Below are positions 1 to 11,985 of a stretch of DNA of 53,151 nucleotides, one piece after another. The notes below the pieces were generated by a model. The model was not told the origin of the DNA. It did no database searches and was given only the letters and a program-made list of their open reading frames with translations. This DNA is from Dicyema japonicum (taxonomy: Eukaryota; Dicyemida; Rhombozoa; Dicyemidae), in the NCBI GenBank assembly GCA_011109175.1, contig RDEW01000047.1, positions 353,743 to 406,893 on the forward strand. Reading direction: 5' to 3'. Positions within the stretch are counted from its first letter, which is position 1, and every line of letters starts with the position of its first letter. Both the position numbers and the translations under genes were made by a program.

Positions 1-234
1 CTTATTACTACCAGGTTTTAGTCACTCGAGAAATCATACCGGACACTTACAAAAGATATCCCCCGAACAGGGGAAACTTACAGAAAAGTTTTGGACTTCT
101 TGATACTTGCGTATTAATTTTCTTCAAAATAATATTAATTCTCGTTTTAATATTCGTTTTGATTTTCAATAAAATCTTGGGTCCATTAAGCAGTCGAAAA
201 CAGTTTATCGTACTATTTAGCTTTGCCCATGCTT

Positions 235-312
235 GATAATTGTGTGTCCTGCCTATGCAGAGCTATAAATATAATGGCTCTCGTGAAAAGGCCGTTATTA
301 TTATTTATTATT
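235..312 (+). repeat. Family E interspersed repeat, 3' end
   Basis: A stretch with 'tgcctatgcagagctataaa' and 'atggctctcgtgaaaaggcc', followed by a TTATTATTATTTATTA tail. It recurs almost unchanged at 20285-20345 and in inverted orientation near 20862-20905 and 43500-43560. The simple-repeat tail suggests the 3' end of a non-LTR element or SINE. No coding part is recognisable here, and the element may extend left beyond what I can align. Confidence 0.6.
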
Positions 313-316
313 CATG

Positions 317-1280
317 CTTGATATATATAAATTATAGCATCCTTGAGGCTTATTTTTTTACATGCCTCGGAAGATGATTTTCCGAGTTCTATTTTTTTCA
401 ATAATTTCAAGAAATTTGAATTTATTGAATAGCGTCTTTAATGTATTAATGACTCCTTGTCTTAATGAACTTGGAATCCATCCGTGCTTTTTTAAAATTA
501 TTCTAGGTTACAAAACTTTGGTAGCTAAAATTTTTAAAGCACCTAGGTTTTTTTGAATTTTCCAATTATGAATGGTGTTAGTTTATCAGTGCCAATCATA
601 TTCGAAGAAATCATTATCGATATTCGAGCCTTCAAAAATTTCAAACGATCTTCTAGTGAGTCCTTTAACCCTTGACTAAATACTACAAAAATTACTCGAT
701 AACGGCAAACAAAATCGAAATGTTTAAGAATACCACATTCAAGTGGCATTATATATCTCCAGCTCTAATGATTTCTGAATTGAGATAAAACAGGAACGTT
801 AAGGGCAAAATCCAAATTACTGTTTTCTCACGTAATTTTGTTTTTTGACGGATTTTTAAATATGATCCGTTTCATATCGTCGATAGGGAAAAATTACGAT
901 TATCGGACGTTTGTTTCTCCAGTTTTATGAACATCCGAATTAATTTTCTAGCTTTCTGGAAATTTACAAATCTCAAATTGCGTCGAATTAGGTTTTCCAA
1001 TACCTTTATTATCAGCTTCATCCTCACATGATCACTGATTATTTTGATAGGTATTCTCCCCGTTGTGACATCATACCTTGATTTTTGTAAGCAGGCTTTC
1101 AATGTCTAGATTTTGATGCCCATTTCCGTTTGCAATGATCACTTTCTAAACCTCAGTATCGATTAGAACGATCTGTAAAATACCCTTGTCACATTATTGT
1201 GGCACGACTTTGAGACCCTCGGTAGCGTCAATAGTTTCGGTACATCATTTAAACGGTCACTGTCTTTTAATTTAATTTAT
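317..1280. other. Region without a recognisable gene
   Basis: AT-rich sequence with two minus-strand open frames of 68 and 76 codons (543-749 and 872-1102). Both are lysine- and isoleucine-rich and match no family I know. They could be exons of an unrecognised minus-strand gene split by tiny introns, but I found no convincing splice pairing. Confidence 0.3.
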
Positions 1281-1282
1281 TA

Positions 1283-1755
1283 ACCCCGGATACACTGAGA
1301 AAGAAGTTAAAGTAAACAACTAATTAAGTGTATCCAGTTTCCACTTCTACAGAAACAGAGTCCATCCGGAATTAGCATAAAAGGTAAGACGTCCATTACA
1401 TGCAGTTGTGGAAGCCCCTCCAGTGGAGTGGGGAAGAGCAAATGGTCCTTTTTCGTGCCGGCCTGGCACTGGGCGTCACCTAGACAGGTGGATCACATGA
1501 CGCCATTCTAATAGGAAGAGAGAAGAGGAACAGACAAGCACGNACATGCAGTTGTGGAAGCCCCTCCAGTGGAGTGGGGAAGAGCAAATGATCCTTTTTC
1601 GTGCCGGCCTGGCACTGGGCGTCACCTATACAGGTGGATCACATGACGCCATCCTAATAGGAGGGGAGAGAAGGAACAGACAAGCAAGCAGAAAACTTCA
1701 ACCAATTAACCAGGCAGCACCACATGGCGCCACGCTGATAATCTTACAATAATCA
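1283..1755 (-). repeat. Non-LTR element 3' region, internally duplicated at an N
   Basis: Reading on the minus strand, this matches 19020-19327: a 3' untranslated region with the GGATACAC/GTGTATCC hairpin (arms at 1288-1295 and 1328-1335) followed by CCGGGGTTAATAAAT. Positions 1399-1542 are repeated after the single N at 1543 with a shift of about 146 bases and a few mismatches, as expected of two unmerged contig ends. The left part of the element (1620-1740) also resembles short repeats at 43290-43390 and 52420-52510. No protein is encoded. Confidence 0.65.
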
Positions 1756-1859
1756 CTGTCTTTTAGAAGCTAGAACAAGACTTAATTGGACTTAATTAAT
1801 TTAAGTAAATTATTTTTTAAAGAATAAAACATTTTTAAAGGGAAACAAATTTTATAAGG

Positions 1860-4800
1860 TTAAACTTCATCACTAAGAGGTTGCCCATATCTGTCGGAGA
1901 TGTACTCACAAAACGTGTTAATAAAGTATGTGAGCACAAAATTAGTCACAATAATGACTAAGAACCTATCTCTCATCTACAAGTGACTCAAAAAAAGTTA
2001 CAGGATCGGGAATATTCACAACAGACAAAGTCCGCTGAATGTCTGGAAGTATTCCATATACCAAAGAAAACACAAATCCTTGGATGATAGCGAATCCATA
2101 CAGCAAACTCTTATGTTCTTTCAAACTCTTCATAAACGGTCGTCCCTTCAGATAAAAATAAGTCAAACTCTGTAATTGACTAAACAAGAATTCACATCCA
2201 TGGCCAACGAGAGCAGCCAAATACAAGAATTACTGATACTTGGTGAAAAAACTATTGATTCCGACGTAAGGCTTAAGATTAATGAGAATCCCACCCTGTT
2301 GAATTTCCAAAAGTTATATTAGTCACGGAAATGTTGTGCGTTGACTGGTATCTGAAAAGTTGAGCATTCATGAAAATGAGGGATCCAAAATGAATGAAAA
2401 ACTGGGCAAAAACACTGATTAAACAAGGAATCGTGAAAAAACTCTTAGGCGGTCGAATAGACGAGATCACATCAGCAGGCTAAGGATAAATCAAAATGTT
2501 ACCAGACTACTAGTAATGTTAAAGACTAAGAAAGTGCAACAAGTTCCCTGAACAGTAGCCTGAAGATCACCGATCCTAACTGCGTTCAAATATAACACAC
2601 TCTGCCCATACGAACTGATGAAGGCATTGAGAGCAAGAATTTTGAACATTTGCAAGGTCTTCACATACGCTCCCCTGCCTTCGCGAATTATGTCCCTAAC
2701 TTTGTCATAAAAACATAGAAAACCACAAATTGGGGAAGATTTCTTAGAGGAAAAAGGAGCGGCGATACTTGCATCTCCTAAATTACTCAAACGGGCGTCT
2801 TCCTCTGCCAGAGTTCCCAATAAATCAGTCTAGATCACTTAGTACCACAACCTTAGGGCGAAAGGCAACAACATCGGGTATGTCACGAGAAGGGACCGCT
2901 ACGCCTGAAAATATTAAAACTTGAAAACCGATGTGAGCTTGTTTGAGAGCCCCAACATCATTGGTCCCATCCCCACACATTGTAGATAAATATCCCAGAG
3001 ATCTCAGTCTGGTGATTACAAATTGCTGAAATTAAGAAAATAATACCTTTTGTTGGGGATCTGTTCTGGCTAAAACACAAACATGGGGAAGAATTAAATT
3101 CAGCAAACCTTCATTAGATTTTTTAAGAAAATTTAAAGCCTGCAAATAAAGGAGTTACGAAGCCTAACACTGCCAGTCATGCAGATTGACCACTCCTTCC
3201 ACGAAGATTCAAACGTCTCGATGCTAACTTCCTCTTCCGTATTGGACAATGACAATTCCAATTCACCGGTTTTTACTTATTAATAATAAAACAACAAAAC
3301 CTTGAACATAAACGACAGATTCCTTAGTGATGATCCCGAGTTCTTTGGCAACGTAATATGCCGTGTGGAGACTGTCTCCCGTTATCATTATGACCTTAAA
3401 ATATTCACATTTATTACATGAAGTGAGGCATTTTTTAATTGGTTAATGGTCGTGTATGAGTCCGGCTTTATTTCCACAGTGAAGTTGACGAATCCACAAA
3501 ATTCCAATTTTCCCCCGGGTTCAGTTTGAGATTTAAGATCAGGACACCGATCACATGGCCTAAATCCCACAGCCAGTACTCGGTACCCTAAAGACATACT
3601 GCTTTGCACAATTTGGTCATAATTATCAGGAATTTCAACAAACTATAGTCATGTAGACAACAAACTAAATCTTTTAGAGCCTCTGGAGCTCCTTTGGTCG
3701 CCACAAAGTGTTTTGCCACATTAGAATTTTCTGGAAAATAACGACAAATGACTGTCATTCTGCGAAGGGCAGAACTGAAATGAAATCTTTTAAGGATTTC
3801 CATTTTACAAGGAATTGTTCGTTTGCTTTGAACTTTCCGTTCAAGTTTGTCTTTTATGTAAATCATGAAAAACTTGGTGATGTGAATTTGAAACCAGAAA
3901 AAACAAGCAACTCCTGCTCAAGAACGTCACCAATAAGTGAAGATTGATGGAAGTGAAGGGAGTTACAGCTTGACATTGCCATCAGAGAGTTTGGAGGGCA
4001 GTCTGATTCCTGCAGTAATTCGGAAGAGTTACTAAAAATACCCACTTAAATTACTTTAAACCGTTCACTCCAGCCAAAATAAACTGATCATTAGTGAGGG
4101 TCCCCGTCTTGTCAAAACAGCATATTGTGGTCTGTGCTGCGAAGGGAATCCGGAAGGACTCTGTGCAGAAAATCCTGGACTGGGACAGGGCTTTCAAACT
4201 TGCGTTAACAGCCAGAGACAGTTCCAGAGGGAGTTCAGGTGGAAGAATAGATGTAAGAATGAAAATGCATTTTAGCAGTAGTTTGTAGTCATTGTTTCGA
4301 TACTCCTCTCCAGCTTGGGAATAAGAGAAATCATTTACCGTTAAACCACACGTAAGCTGAAGCGGCGAGCCCAAAGAAAAAAAGCATCAAGATCAGCCAA
4401 AGAGAATCAGAACTATGAATAGAAGTATTTCCAGCGTTTTGGAGAATAATTTTGAGCAGCTTTCCCTGGTAAGTGGAAAAACCAGTCCGGACTACAACGC
4501 ATAGACAGCCTCCCTTCTGACCGAGAGGAAGTGGACCGTTAGTCGTACAATCAATAAATTTGGTCCCCGAGTAAAGAAGATGCAACTTTCCATGTATTTT
4601 AGAATCAAATTCATCAATTTCCTTGGCGGGTTCCTACAATATATATAAAACCAGACTTTCATGACGGGTAGTGATTCTCCTGTTAAGAGTGACTCGTCAG
4701 TGACACAAGAACCATGAAGGATAAGCATATCACAGTGTATTATAGTATTTGCACTTTTTTGACCATCTAATGTGAATAAATACCCAAAATGCCTATAAAA

Positions 4801-5654
4801 ACTATGTCACGTGGCACAAGTTGAGTACTTGAAATAACTATCCACTTTCCTTGTCGATAAACGGTTACAAACTGACGAGAATTACCGAGACCTCTGATCT
4901 CTTCCATATTTTTGATTTGTTGTAGAGTATTTAATCCTTCAAGACCCACGAGCATGAAAAGGGAGGTAAGGGGAAAGGCCCAATATTCGTCCAGGCACCA
5001 CAGAAGCATACAAAATGTTTGAAACACAAAGAATGGAGAAATAGCTTTCTCCATGAATAAGGAGAAAAAGCTTGGAAGTTCAATTGTCATATGATTGCTA
5101 CCGAAAGTCCAGCGAAGATTGTCAACCTCTTCTTCGTCTTTAATGAATTTAGGAAGAATGGAGTTTCGACGAAAAATCATATCATCAGGATGATTTGGGA
5201 GAACAAATTGCCCCAATGAATCGTCGAATATAAACTTTAGCTTCATAAAAATGAAATATTTTCCATGTTTTCTGTGCGATTTCTAAAAATACCGAAATGT
5301 GCTTACTATGGTTTCTATAGATTTCAGACCTCGGTTTGGCTGAGGTATAATTAGCACATGGGTCGCTTCTCCTTGAGTTGCCTAGACTGTGACTATTTCT
5401 CATACATTCGAGTAGTTGCATAATCTGTCAACCTCGACATACCAAAAGCATGACAGAAATGAAAGTAGTTGTAGAATAACAATTACAATCAGAAAAACAG
5501 TAATCAAAAAGTTGTTGTCCCTAAGTGGAGAAAAACGACAGAGAACTCCAAAAATGGAATAAATGGCGATAAAGCTCATCACGTGCAGGCGGTGGTACAT
5601 TTCTTTGACTTTTATGTATTCTAAAGACTCGATGTCCTCGTTGGCAAAAACCAT
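1860..5654 (-). CDS. ATP13A1: Endoplasmic reticulum P5A-type ATPase (ATP13A1)
   Basis: P5A ATPases sit in the ER membrane and remove mis-inserted or mistargeted transmembrane helices. The exons give, in order, an N-terminal hydrophobic pair, the [13 protein letters not shown] transmembrane-4 motif with the P5A-type PPELP core, the phosphorylation motif DKTGTLT (Asp at 4111-4113), the nucleotide-binding [12 protein letters not shown] and KGAPE, MITGD, and the hinge [10 protein letters not shown] (about 2956-2973). A C-terminal membrane block follows. Introns of 23-25 bases restore frame at 5382-5405, 5283-5306, 4634-4656, 4314-4338, 4032-4054, 3851-3873, 3643-3665, 3395-3417 and 2905-2928. The start at 5654 fits the family N-terminus. 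The last exon (1860 to about 1956) aligns to the final helix, but a plain GT-AG intron leaves it one base out of frame. A gap of about 190 bp separates it from the divergent gene at 5841. Confidence 0.95.
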
Positions 5655-5840
5655 ATACGTGGCAACTTTAAGAAATTATTTAAATTTTATTTTAAATTAA
5701 AAAAATATTAAAATTAATTATTTTCTAGTAATTGAAACAAATTATCATGCCTTCTTTGAATAATTTTGTTTTTCAATGCAAAAATTCACAATTTACTGAT
5801 AATCTATTAAATGATTATGTAAAATGGTGATTTATAATAG

Positions 5841-7033
5841 ATTCATTTCTTGAACCACGTGGACGAATGTGCTTTTGTCTTTTCTTCTAACTCATTGATT
5901 GAACACGGCTATTTCGAGGTACATTTCTTTCTCACTAGAATGTTGGAAACCGGAAGACTCTGAGTTTTGCCATTATTACCGCTTTTGGTGAGAGTTCACT
6001 ACTTTTTAGACGACGTGTTTGTTCACTAATCAACAAAGTCTTAGAAAGGATCGAGTTTTCTGTATACTTCCAAGGCTTTGATTCTCTCCTGGAGTTATTA
6101 TTGTCCGAGTTTATCCCTGCCTCTGAATATTTGTGGGAGTACTTAAATTTGTGTCAAAAAGTCATGAAACTTGCAGGAAATAAATTCTCATTTTTGATTT
6201 GCAAAAATTTAGACTTTGCAGCAATTTTTAGCTTAAAAGCTGATTTTTTGATTTACAAAATGATCGAAATTTGGTCTCTGATGGTCACTGAGAACTTTTC
6301 CGCGTCAGAACAGGTCATAAATGTCCTTAGAAATGCTGTTGACTTCTTACGAGATGTCCCAAAGGATTTTGTTTACTTTGCTGGTCACTCGCAGGAGTTT
6401 CATAGTGAACTTAGCACAAATCATAAGACTGCTCTTCGTCATGTTTTATTTTTCTGCCTCCTCATATATAATCATGTTTATTCGAGGAATACTTCGACTC
6501 CGGACACTCGTTACCCTGAGCTTGACTTATTACTTGGCAATATTTTTGACCTCTGTGAATCCTCGAGTGTATGTGTCAACATTGTCAGCACTTTTATTGA
6601 TGATGACCACAAAATTGCTCAAGTGATGGTCCTCATTCAAAGAATCCATGGACATTGTAGTGAAACATGTTTGCCGCATCCAATTCATCTGATGTTCGCT
6701 TTTTCACTTGCTATCAAGTTTGACGCCGATTTATTTGTGAGCTTTATGCACGTTGGTGAATCTGGGGTGGAATCGGCTCACTTTCTCATGTTTGTGATCC
6801 GATCCTTACGTATGATTGGGGAGATTGATTTGCGGCAACTTATCGATTGCTTCGTTGGTTGGAACATTTCGTACAACAAAATCTACCTCATTGAAGACTT
6901 GGATGATTTTGAGTGGACTCCTCAGAGATTTTTAAATATGCTTACAAGCTGTGAAGAGATTTTGAGGGATAAAGGTGCCATGAGCATTGCCTTGAAATTC
7001 AAAGCGGCCTTACAGTTTTTTAATTTTGGATGA
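5841..7033 (+). CDS. Alpha-helical protein, possibly Lines homologue (LINS1-like)
   Basis: A long open frame runs to the stop at 7033. It stays open back to about 5936, where it meets a splice-acceptor-like 'ctttctcactag'. A further in-frame stretch from 5841 (about 32 bases after a candidate ATG at 5824-5826, in another frame) may be joined by a 20-base intron, so the start is unresolved. The protein is leucine- and phenylalanine-rich, looks all-helical and has no signal peptide. The segment around 'FDADLFVSFMHVGES' followed by 'FLMFVIRSLRM' resembles the conserved C-terminal block of Lines homologues (FDH-VLVDFL...ETCFLEYFLRYLK). That is a weak family call, and the protein would be roughly half the vertebrate length. 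It is transcribed away from ATP13A1 across a short AT-rich spacer that may act as a shared promoter. Confidence 0.55.
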
Positions 7034-7259
7034 CATTTTTATATAAAAAATTTTATATTCGATATTTCATTTCTCAATACCTTTTTTATTGGAACTTTAA
7101 TAAATCCAATAATTTATTTTTTAATTTACCTTGAATTTTCGCGGAAACCGAATACTCTCTTAACCCTATTTTGGACACAAAATTTTTCAAACTCTAAAAA
7201 AAGTGAGGTTATTCTAAATTAATTTGTTAACCCAAGCTTCGATAAGTGCATGAAGCTGG

Positions 7260-7732
7260 TGAAGGAAACTTACTGAGTCCGATTGTTTCTAGGAATCCTC
7301 CACTTTAGACCTGGTAATTGATGTAAAAAGATCTTGAACTTCTCTTCTACCCAAAAATGTAAGATGTCCACACCGTATGTGAGAATGTTCAATTTGATGC
7401 TCCTTTGGAACCCTGATTTTAAAGCGCTGATCTCTGCGTCCCAGTATTTTACTGTCTCCAAAAACCCATATGGTACCGATGTGAACAAGCCAATAGTCTC
7501 GAGGTAATAATCATACCTTCCAAAAACCAGGGCAATGAAAATCGGTCGGAGAATTTAAATCCTCACTGGAACTTGTTTAATTTTTAAAGGAATTTAATTC
7601 GGAATTTTATTTCATTATTGAAAGAAGAATCAATTACATTGATTAAAAAGTTGGTAAAAGAAAAACCTTTAAAACTCTTTGGATATTTTCAAAGGATATT
7701 TTAGTAATGTCACAGTCCGATAGTGTGGCCAT
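7260..7732 (-). CDS. Unrecognised small protein gene, two or more exons
   Basis: The 3' exon (7488 down to 7270) encodes 72 residues beginning in the middle of a conserved-looking stretch (VPYGFLETVKYWDAE). The frame stays open somewhat upstream (FIALVFGRYDYYLETIG). A separate ATG at 7730-7732 opens MATLSDCDITKISFENIQRV, which is followed directly by a GT donor-like site. I could not find a pair of short introns joining the two in one frame, so the exon structure is uncertain. No domain, signal peptide or membrane helix is evident, and I do not recognise the family. Confidence 0.35.
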
Positions 7733-7989
7733 GACGTTGGTGATTTTCGATCGTACTGAAGGAAAACGAATGATATTTTTCATTTATTTAGATCCCTGGA
7801 ATCACTGAGAAAGAAAGACAGAAAAAACGTCAGACAGTTAGGTAATCAATTGAGCCATCCAATGTCTTTGGTCTCATATATTTCCTACTACCATACGAAA
7901 GAACCTTCTCTCATCCCTGTATAAGAATCCAATTGAGGAAGGGGACTTTTTGACCATTTTTCTTTTGCTTTGGAAATGGCGATATTATT
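7733..7989. repeat. Spacer with a truncated retroelement 3' end
   Basis: No gene is seen. At 7784-7850 the minus strand reads like another retroelement 3' end: the arm AGTGATTCC is followed by an AT-rich tail (TAAATAAATG). The matching 5' arm is degenerate, so it is probably an old truncated copy abutting the larger element that begins at 7990. Confidence 0.4.
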
Positions 7990-10292
7990 ATTATTAACCC
8001 AAGAACACCGATTGTTAATTTAATTACTAAATTAATTAAGTAATCTCGAAGGCCTCAATCAGAATTCTCATTTTCTCCTCGTGCGCCTTCTGGAATCCAA
8101 CACAACTTCTCTGTGGGCAGGGTGGTTTCGGGAATAGGAATTGGAGAAGGGTAATGTATACCCTTCTCATAAGACACGTCGTGGCTGTGTATTGTTGAGA
8201 GTTTCACTGCTTGCACAGGGTAGCAAATCCCTTTCCATTTTGTCGGATAAGGTCTTCAAGTGATGAGGGTATTAGTTTTTCTAGTTTCCCGAGATTACTA
8301 ATAGTAGTGGCTGTTAAGGCCTGAATGTCCCGGATTCTTTGTTTGTTCATCCAGGACAGATTGATTCCCCATAACGTACAAACATAGCTGACAGATGGCT
8401 CAATGAATTGTTTGCACAACAATTTCAAAGCTGGGGAAAGGGTTTTATTATTATTATTATTATAAGCAACTACATAGAATCATATAAACTATAATTCTAT
8501 TCGTGCCGCGTCCNAGATTGATCCCCCATAACGTACAAACATAGCTGACAGATGGTTCAATGAATCGTTTGTACAACAATTTCAAAGCTGGGGAAGGGGT
8601 TTTAATGCACTGTCCACTGTCCACTGTCCAAGTCGTTTGTCTGAGGTAAATAAAGACGAAGAAGATTTTTCAGTAGATATATCAAGCCGGTTATATTTTA
8701 GCCAAATTTGAATCTTGTGAAGGTATTCTTGTAGTCTTTCTGATGCCTTTGGGATATCTTGATCGCGGGATCCGATTAATAAGTCATCAGCATATGATGG
8801 GATGAAATCGTCTTTATTATCGGGTTGTAGGTAAACCGCACATGTATAAGTTAAATAAGGCGGGTGATAAAGGGGAACCTTGTGGGACACCATTGGGTAG
8901 TAATCTTAAATTGATTTGGTCCCATCCATGTATACCCGGGCCCTTCTTCCATTTATGAAGTTAGCAAGCCAAAGTTTTATATTGGGGTTGACGGGGAGAA
9001 CAAACAATTTCCGGGTTAGGATTTTCCTTGAGACAGAGTCGAAGGCCTTTTGTAAATCGATCGAGCAAACGACTGTTTTGAGGTGACGAGGATTTGTGTT
9101 AAAGCCTTCAATGATAAATTGGTTGAGGGAAGTTAGGTGGGTAGAAGTTGAATGACCCCTTCTAAATCCATGTTGTGAGGACGAAAAAGGAAGGGATGGA
9201 GTTATAAGGTTAAGAATCAATTTTTCCAATAACTTTGATAAGGTGCATAGTAAAGAGATTGGTCGAAATGATGCAAGATTGTTTTTAGGCTTGCCAGGCT
9301 TAAAGATTGGGCGTATATAGGACGATTTCTAGATAGTTACAATTGTATTCATGTTTATTAAATAGTTGAAAATCACTGTGATTGCATCAATTGCAATAGG
9401 TCCAAGGTGTTTTAGTCAAATACCAGGGATAGAATCTGGCCCACATGAGAGGGAAGATTTCATCCTCTTCAAACCCTCACTGACATCTAAATGAGAGATA
9501 AAGTTAATCGGCTGTGTTCTCTTCGGTCTTATTGAGGATAAAAAAGGCCCATTTATTTTCCTGAAAGGTTTGTGGCTTATATTGGCGTAATATTTCATGA
9601 GCTTGTTAAGACTGATGATCCGTCTGTTGTCTTTTAAAATTTCCTTTTGGACCAAGTTGTTTAATTTCTCTTCATATCTTATAAGCAGATTTCTGAAATG
9701 GAAGGGAAGATACTAGTTTGTCCCATCTGTTGGCTTCAGTTTTTCTAATCCTTTTAGATATTTCGTCATTGAGAGTTTTTGTTTGACTTTTTCTGTCCGG
9801 GAAAGGAAGATACATGTCTTTTCAGGCGATTCCTTTCTTTAATTAATGATTTGGTGTTCTGATCAAGTTTTTCATTGTAGAATTTAAATGATCCACGCGG
9901 AATGAATGTTCTCCGCGCCATGAGAATAGTTTTGTTTAGAAAGTCAATAGCTTTATCTATTGAAAGAAATATCATATCAAAGTTTACTAAAGGTAGATCG
10001 ATATATTTTGAATAGTCATTCCAGTTTGCTTTTTTATAGTTGAAAAATAAAACAGTCTCTTTCCTGTGGTAAAGAACTTTTTTGATTCGAATAATGATTG
10101 GATTGTGGTCGGAAGATAATCCATAATGTACTGTCCAAGATGTGTCCGGTACAAGGTTTGGGGAACAGAAAGTAATATCTGGGGACGTTGAAGCTTCGTT
10201 TTCCTTGTAAGGAATCCTAGTGTGCTTCCTGGGGTTGTTAAGGATAGTCAGAGAGGTGAGTTGGTTTAATAAGGATAATCCTCTTGGCATTT
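7990..10292 (-). mobile_element. Family A non-LTR retrotransposon, copy 1 (5'-truncated, broken)
   Basis: Reading leftward, the element opens with the last part of an AP-type endonuclease (LSSDHNPIIIRIKK near 10100). A linker rich in Lys/Arg follows, then reverse transcriptase: 'SSLSCGPDSIPGI', 'QHGFRRGHSTSTHL', 'SIDLQKAFDSVSRKIL' and 'SYADDLLIGS', with the catalytic YADD intact. The C-terminal thumb and tail come last. Several frameshifts separate these pieces, so it cannot make a full protein. The 5' end is cut off inside the endonuclease at about 10292. The 3' end is a TTAATAATAATAA tail at 7990-8000. A single N at 8514 is flanked by a duplicated stretch (8357-8445 versus 8515-8603), and 8441-8513 looks like an inserted tail of another element. 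Confidence 0.88.
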
Positions 10293-10353
10293 GAATTTAA
10301 TTAACTCTAAAATCATTAATTTCAAAAAAATTTAAATTAATTTTTTTAATTAA

Positions 10354-11985
10354 TTATCGACTAATATCAGCGTCTTGACCAAACTCATATTTACGTATCG
10401 CAGGGAGAAGGTCGTTGCTCAAAAAATCGTCAATCCACATGTAACGATACAAATACCTGCTGGGGGATGCAGCCAATATATTGCAAAGGATCATTATAAA
10501 TATTCATTTTGTCCCCCACAAACGGAAATTGTTCTGTTATGAGAGATAACAAGTCAGATCCATCAGAAACTGCCTTTAATGCACATTCTCGTAATTTGGC
10601 ATGGCAGTCCTGTCGATTTCCACCGCGTTTGACGGCTTCCATCAAAACCTTCTCGGTAGCCATGAAAGGGAGATGCATCATTACGTTTTTAGTAACATTT
10701 TCACGTCTGACTGACAGACCCTGTAGAATGTACTGAAGAGTATTCAGTATAGAATCGGCTACGAGAAATGACTCTGCAATAGTAACACGTCTGAATATTG
10801 CGAAGTAAAATACCTGTTAGCACTATCATCCAGGGATCTCTCCAACCACTGAGTAGACAATGTCATCAAGGGATTCTGAATGAGAGACATGAGATGACGC
10901 GACAAAGAACAGCATCGTTCAGACAAAATGGGATTCCGTTTATATGGCATAGCAGAGGATCCTTAAATTAGGCCTAATATCACCAATTTGGTTTTGTTGG
11001 AACGGTTCTGCCAGCTCACAGTCGTGTGAGAGAAGTCTAATGTCTGTGCAAATCTGAAATTAACATGTCTTCACTTTGTGAATTGATGAGGCAACACTTG
11101 AAAGGGCAGAAATGAGGGAAATATCCTGTTTTCGACTATAAGTCTGTCCCGTGACCTTAAAAACCCTAAAGTGAGAAAAAAAAGAACTTTTCAAACCCAA
11201 AATGTTTAGCCAGAGTAATTTCCAATGAGTCAACCTGTAGATTAAATAAAAATGTAACATTGACGGAATCACCCAGAATGTCAAGGTAGCTATCCTGTGA
11301 TCCAGTGGCGCCCTTAAATCCCTTCATCTTGAGGTTATCTCGAACATGTTGGAGAGCAAGTAAATCGTTGAGAAGATCGTCAGCCCATAAACAAGCTCTC
11401 TTGCCGTAAGTTGTTGCCTGGGCTGGTCTATTTGTATTTCGTAGGGAATTTACTGGTAATGTGTGTATGCTATGGCCACGAGGTCACTATTTTCTCTAAT
11501 AAAGTCGGACAGTCTGTATAGACACCGAGCAATCTGAATAAAAGCTGAATACGTACCAATTGGAGGATTCTGTCGAGAGCTTGTCGTTGAATAATGACAT
11601 CCTATAGATTATCCGCAATATTACAGCGTTGTCGGTTATGTCGTTGGAGGTGGCTCCCAAATGTATGATTGGGCTAGCCAGAGGACACACGTGACAGTAC
11701 GTCTTTAAGTGTGCCATTACATCGTGTCGAATTTCTGATTCTAAGCGATTTGCCATTTCAAAATCAATATTTGACTGATTCTCATGCATTTCTGATATTT
11801 GTTGCTTAGTTATTTGGCATCCCGCTTCCTATCTTATATTGAATTTGTTCTACCAGTTGTGCTTGAGCTAATTCAGTCCAGATCATCCTCCATGTGGTTA
11901 CTTTGTGTTCCTCACTAAATAACCTGAGCATCTCAGCGCTGGCATATCGAGTTTCCAACGGACTGTGATATATTTTCGTATCCAT
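10354..11985 (-). CDS. ADSL: Adenylosuccinate lyase
   Basis: ADSL cleaves SAICAR and adenylosuccinate to release fumarate, at two steps of purine synthesis in the cytosol. The start [16 protein letters not shown] (ATG at 11983-11985) matches the family N-terminus. Downstream are RHDVMAHL, the [14 protein letters not shown] block, [27 protein letters not shown], and the fumarase/aspartase signature [17 protein letters not shown] near 10950. [11 protein letters not shown] follows. Introns of 23-26 bases at 11829-11853, 11602-11624 and 11534-11556, plus others before 'PAQATT' and after 'DDSANR', restore the frame exactly. The last 30 or so residues (ending DISR at 10354) lie in a different frame from the exon before them. 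This could be one more unresolved intron or a one-base error near 10460. Catalytic His (GATS and HYQ regions) and the Ser loop are present. Confidence 0.95.

Noticed and set aside
362-556. 64-codon plus-strand frame near the left end
   Set aside because: Biased Phe/Ile/Leu composition of AT-rich DNA and no homology or gene context.
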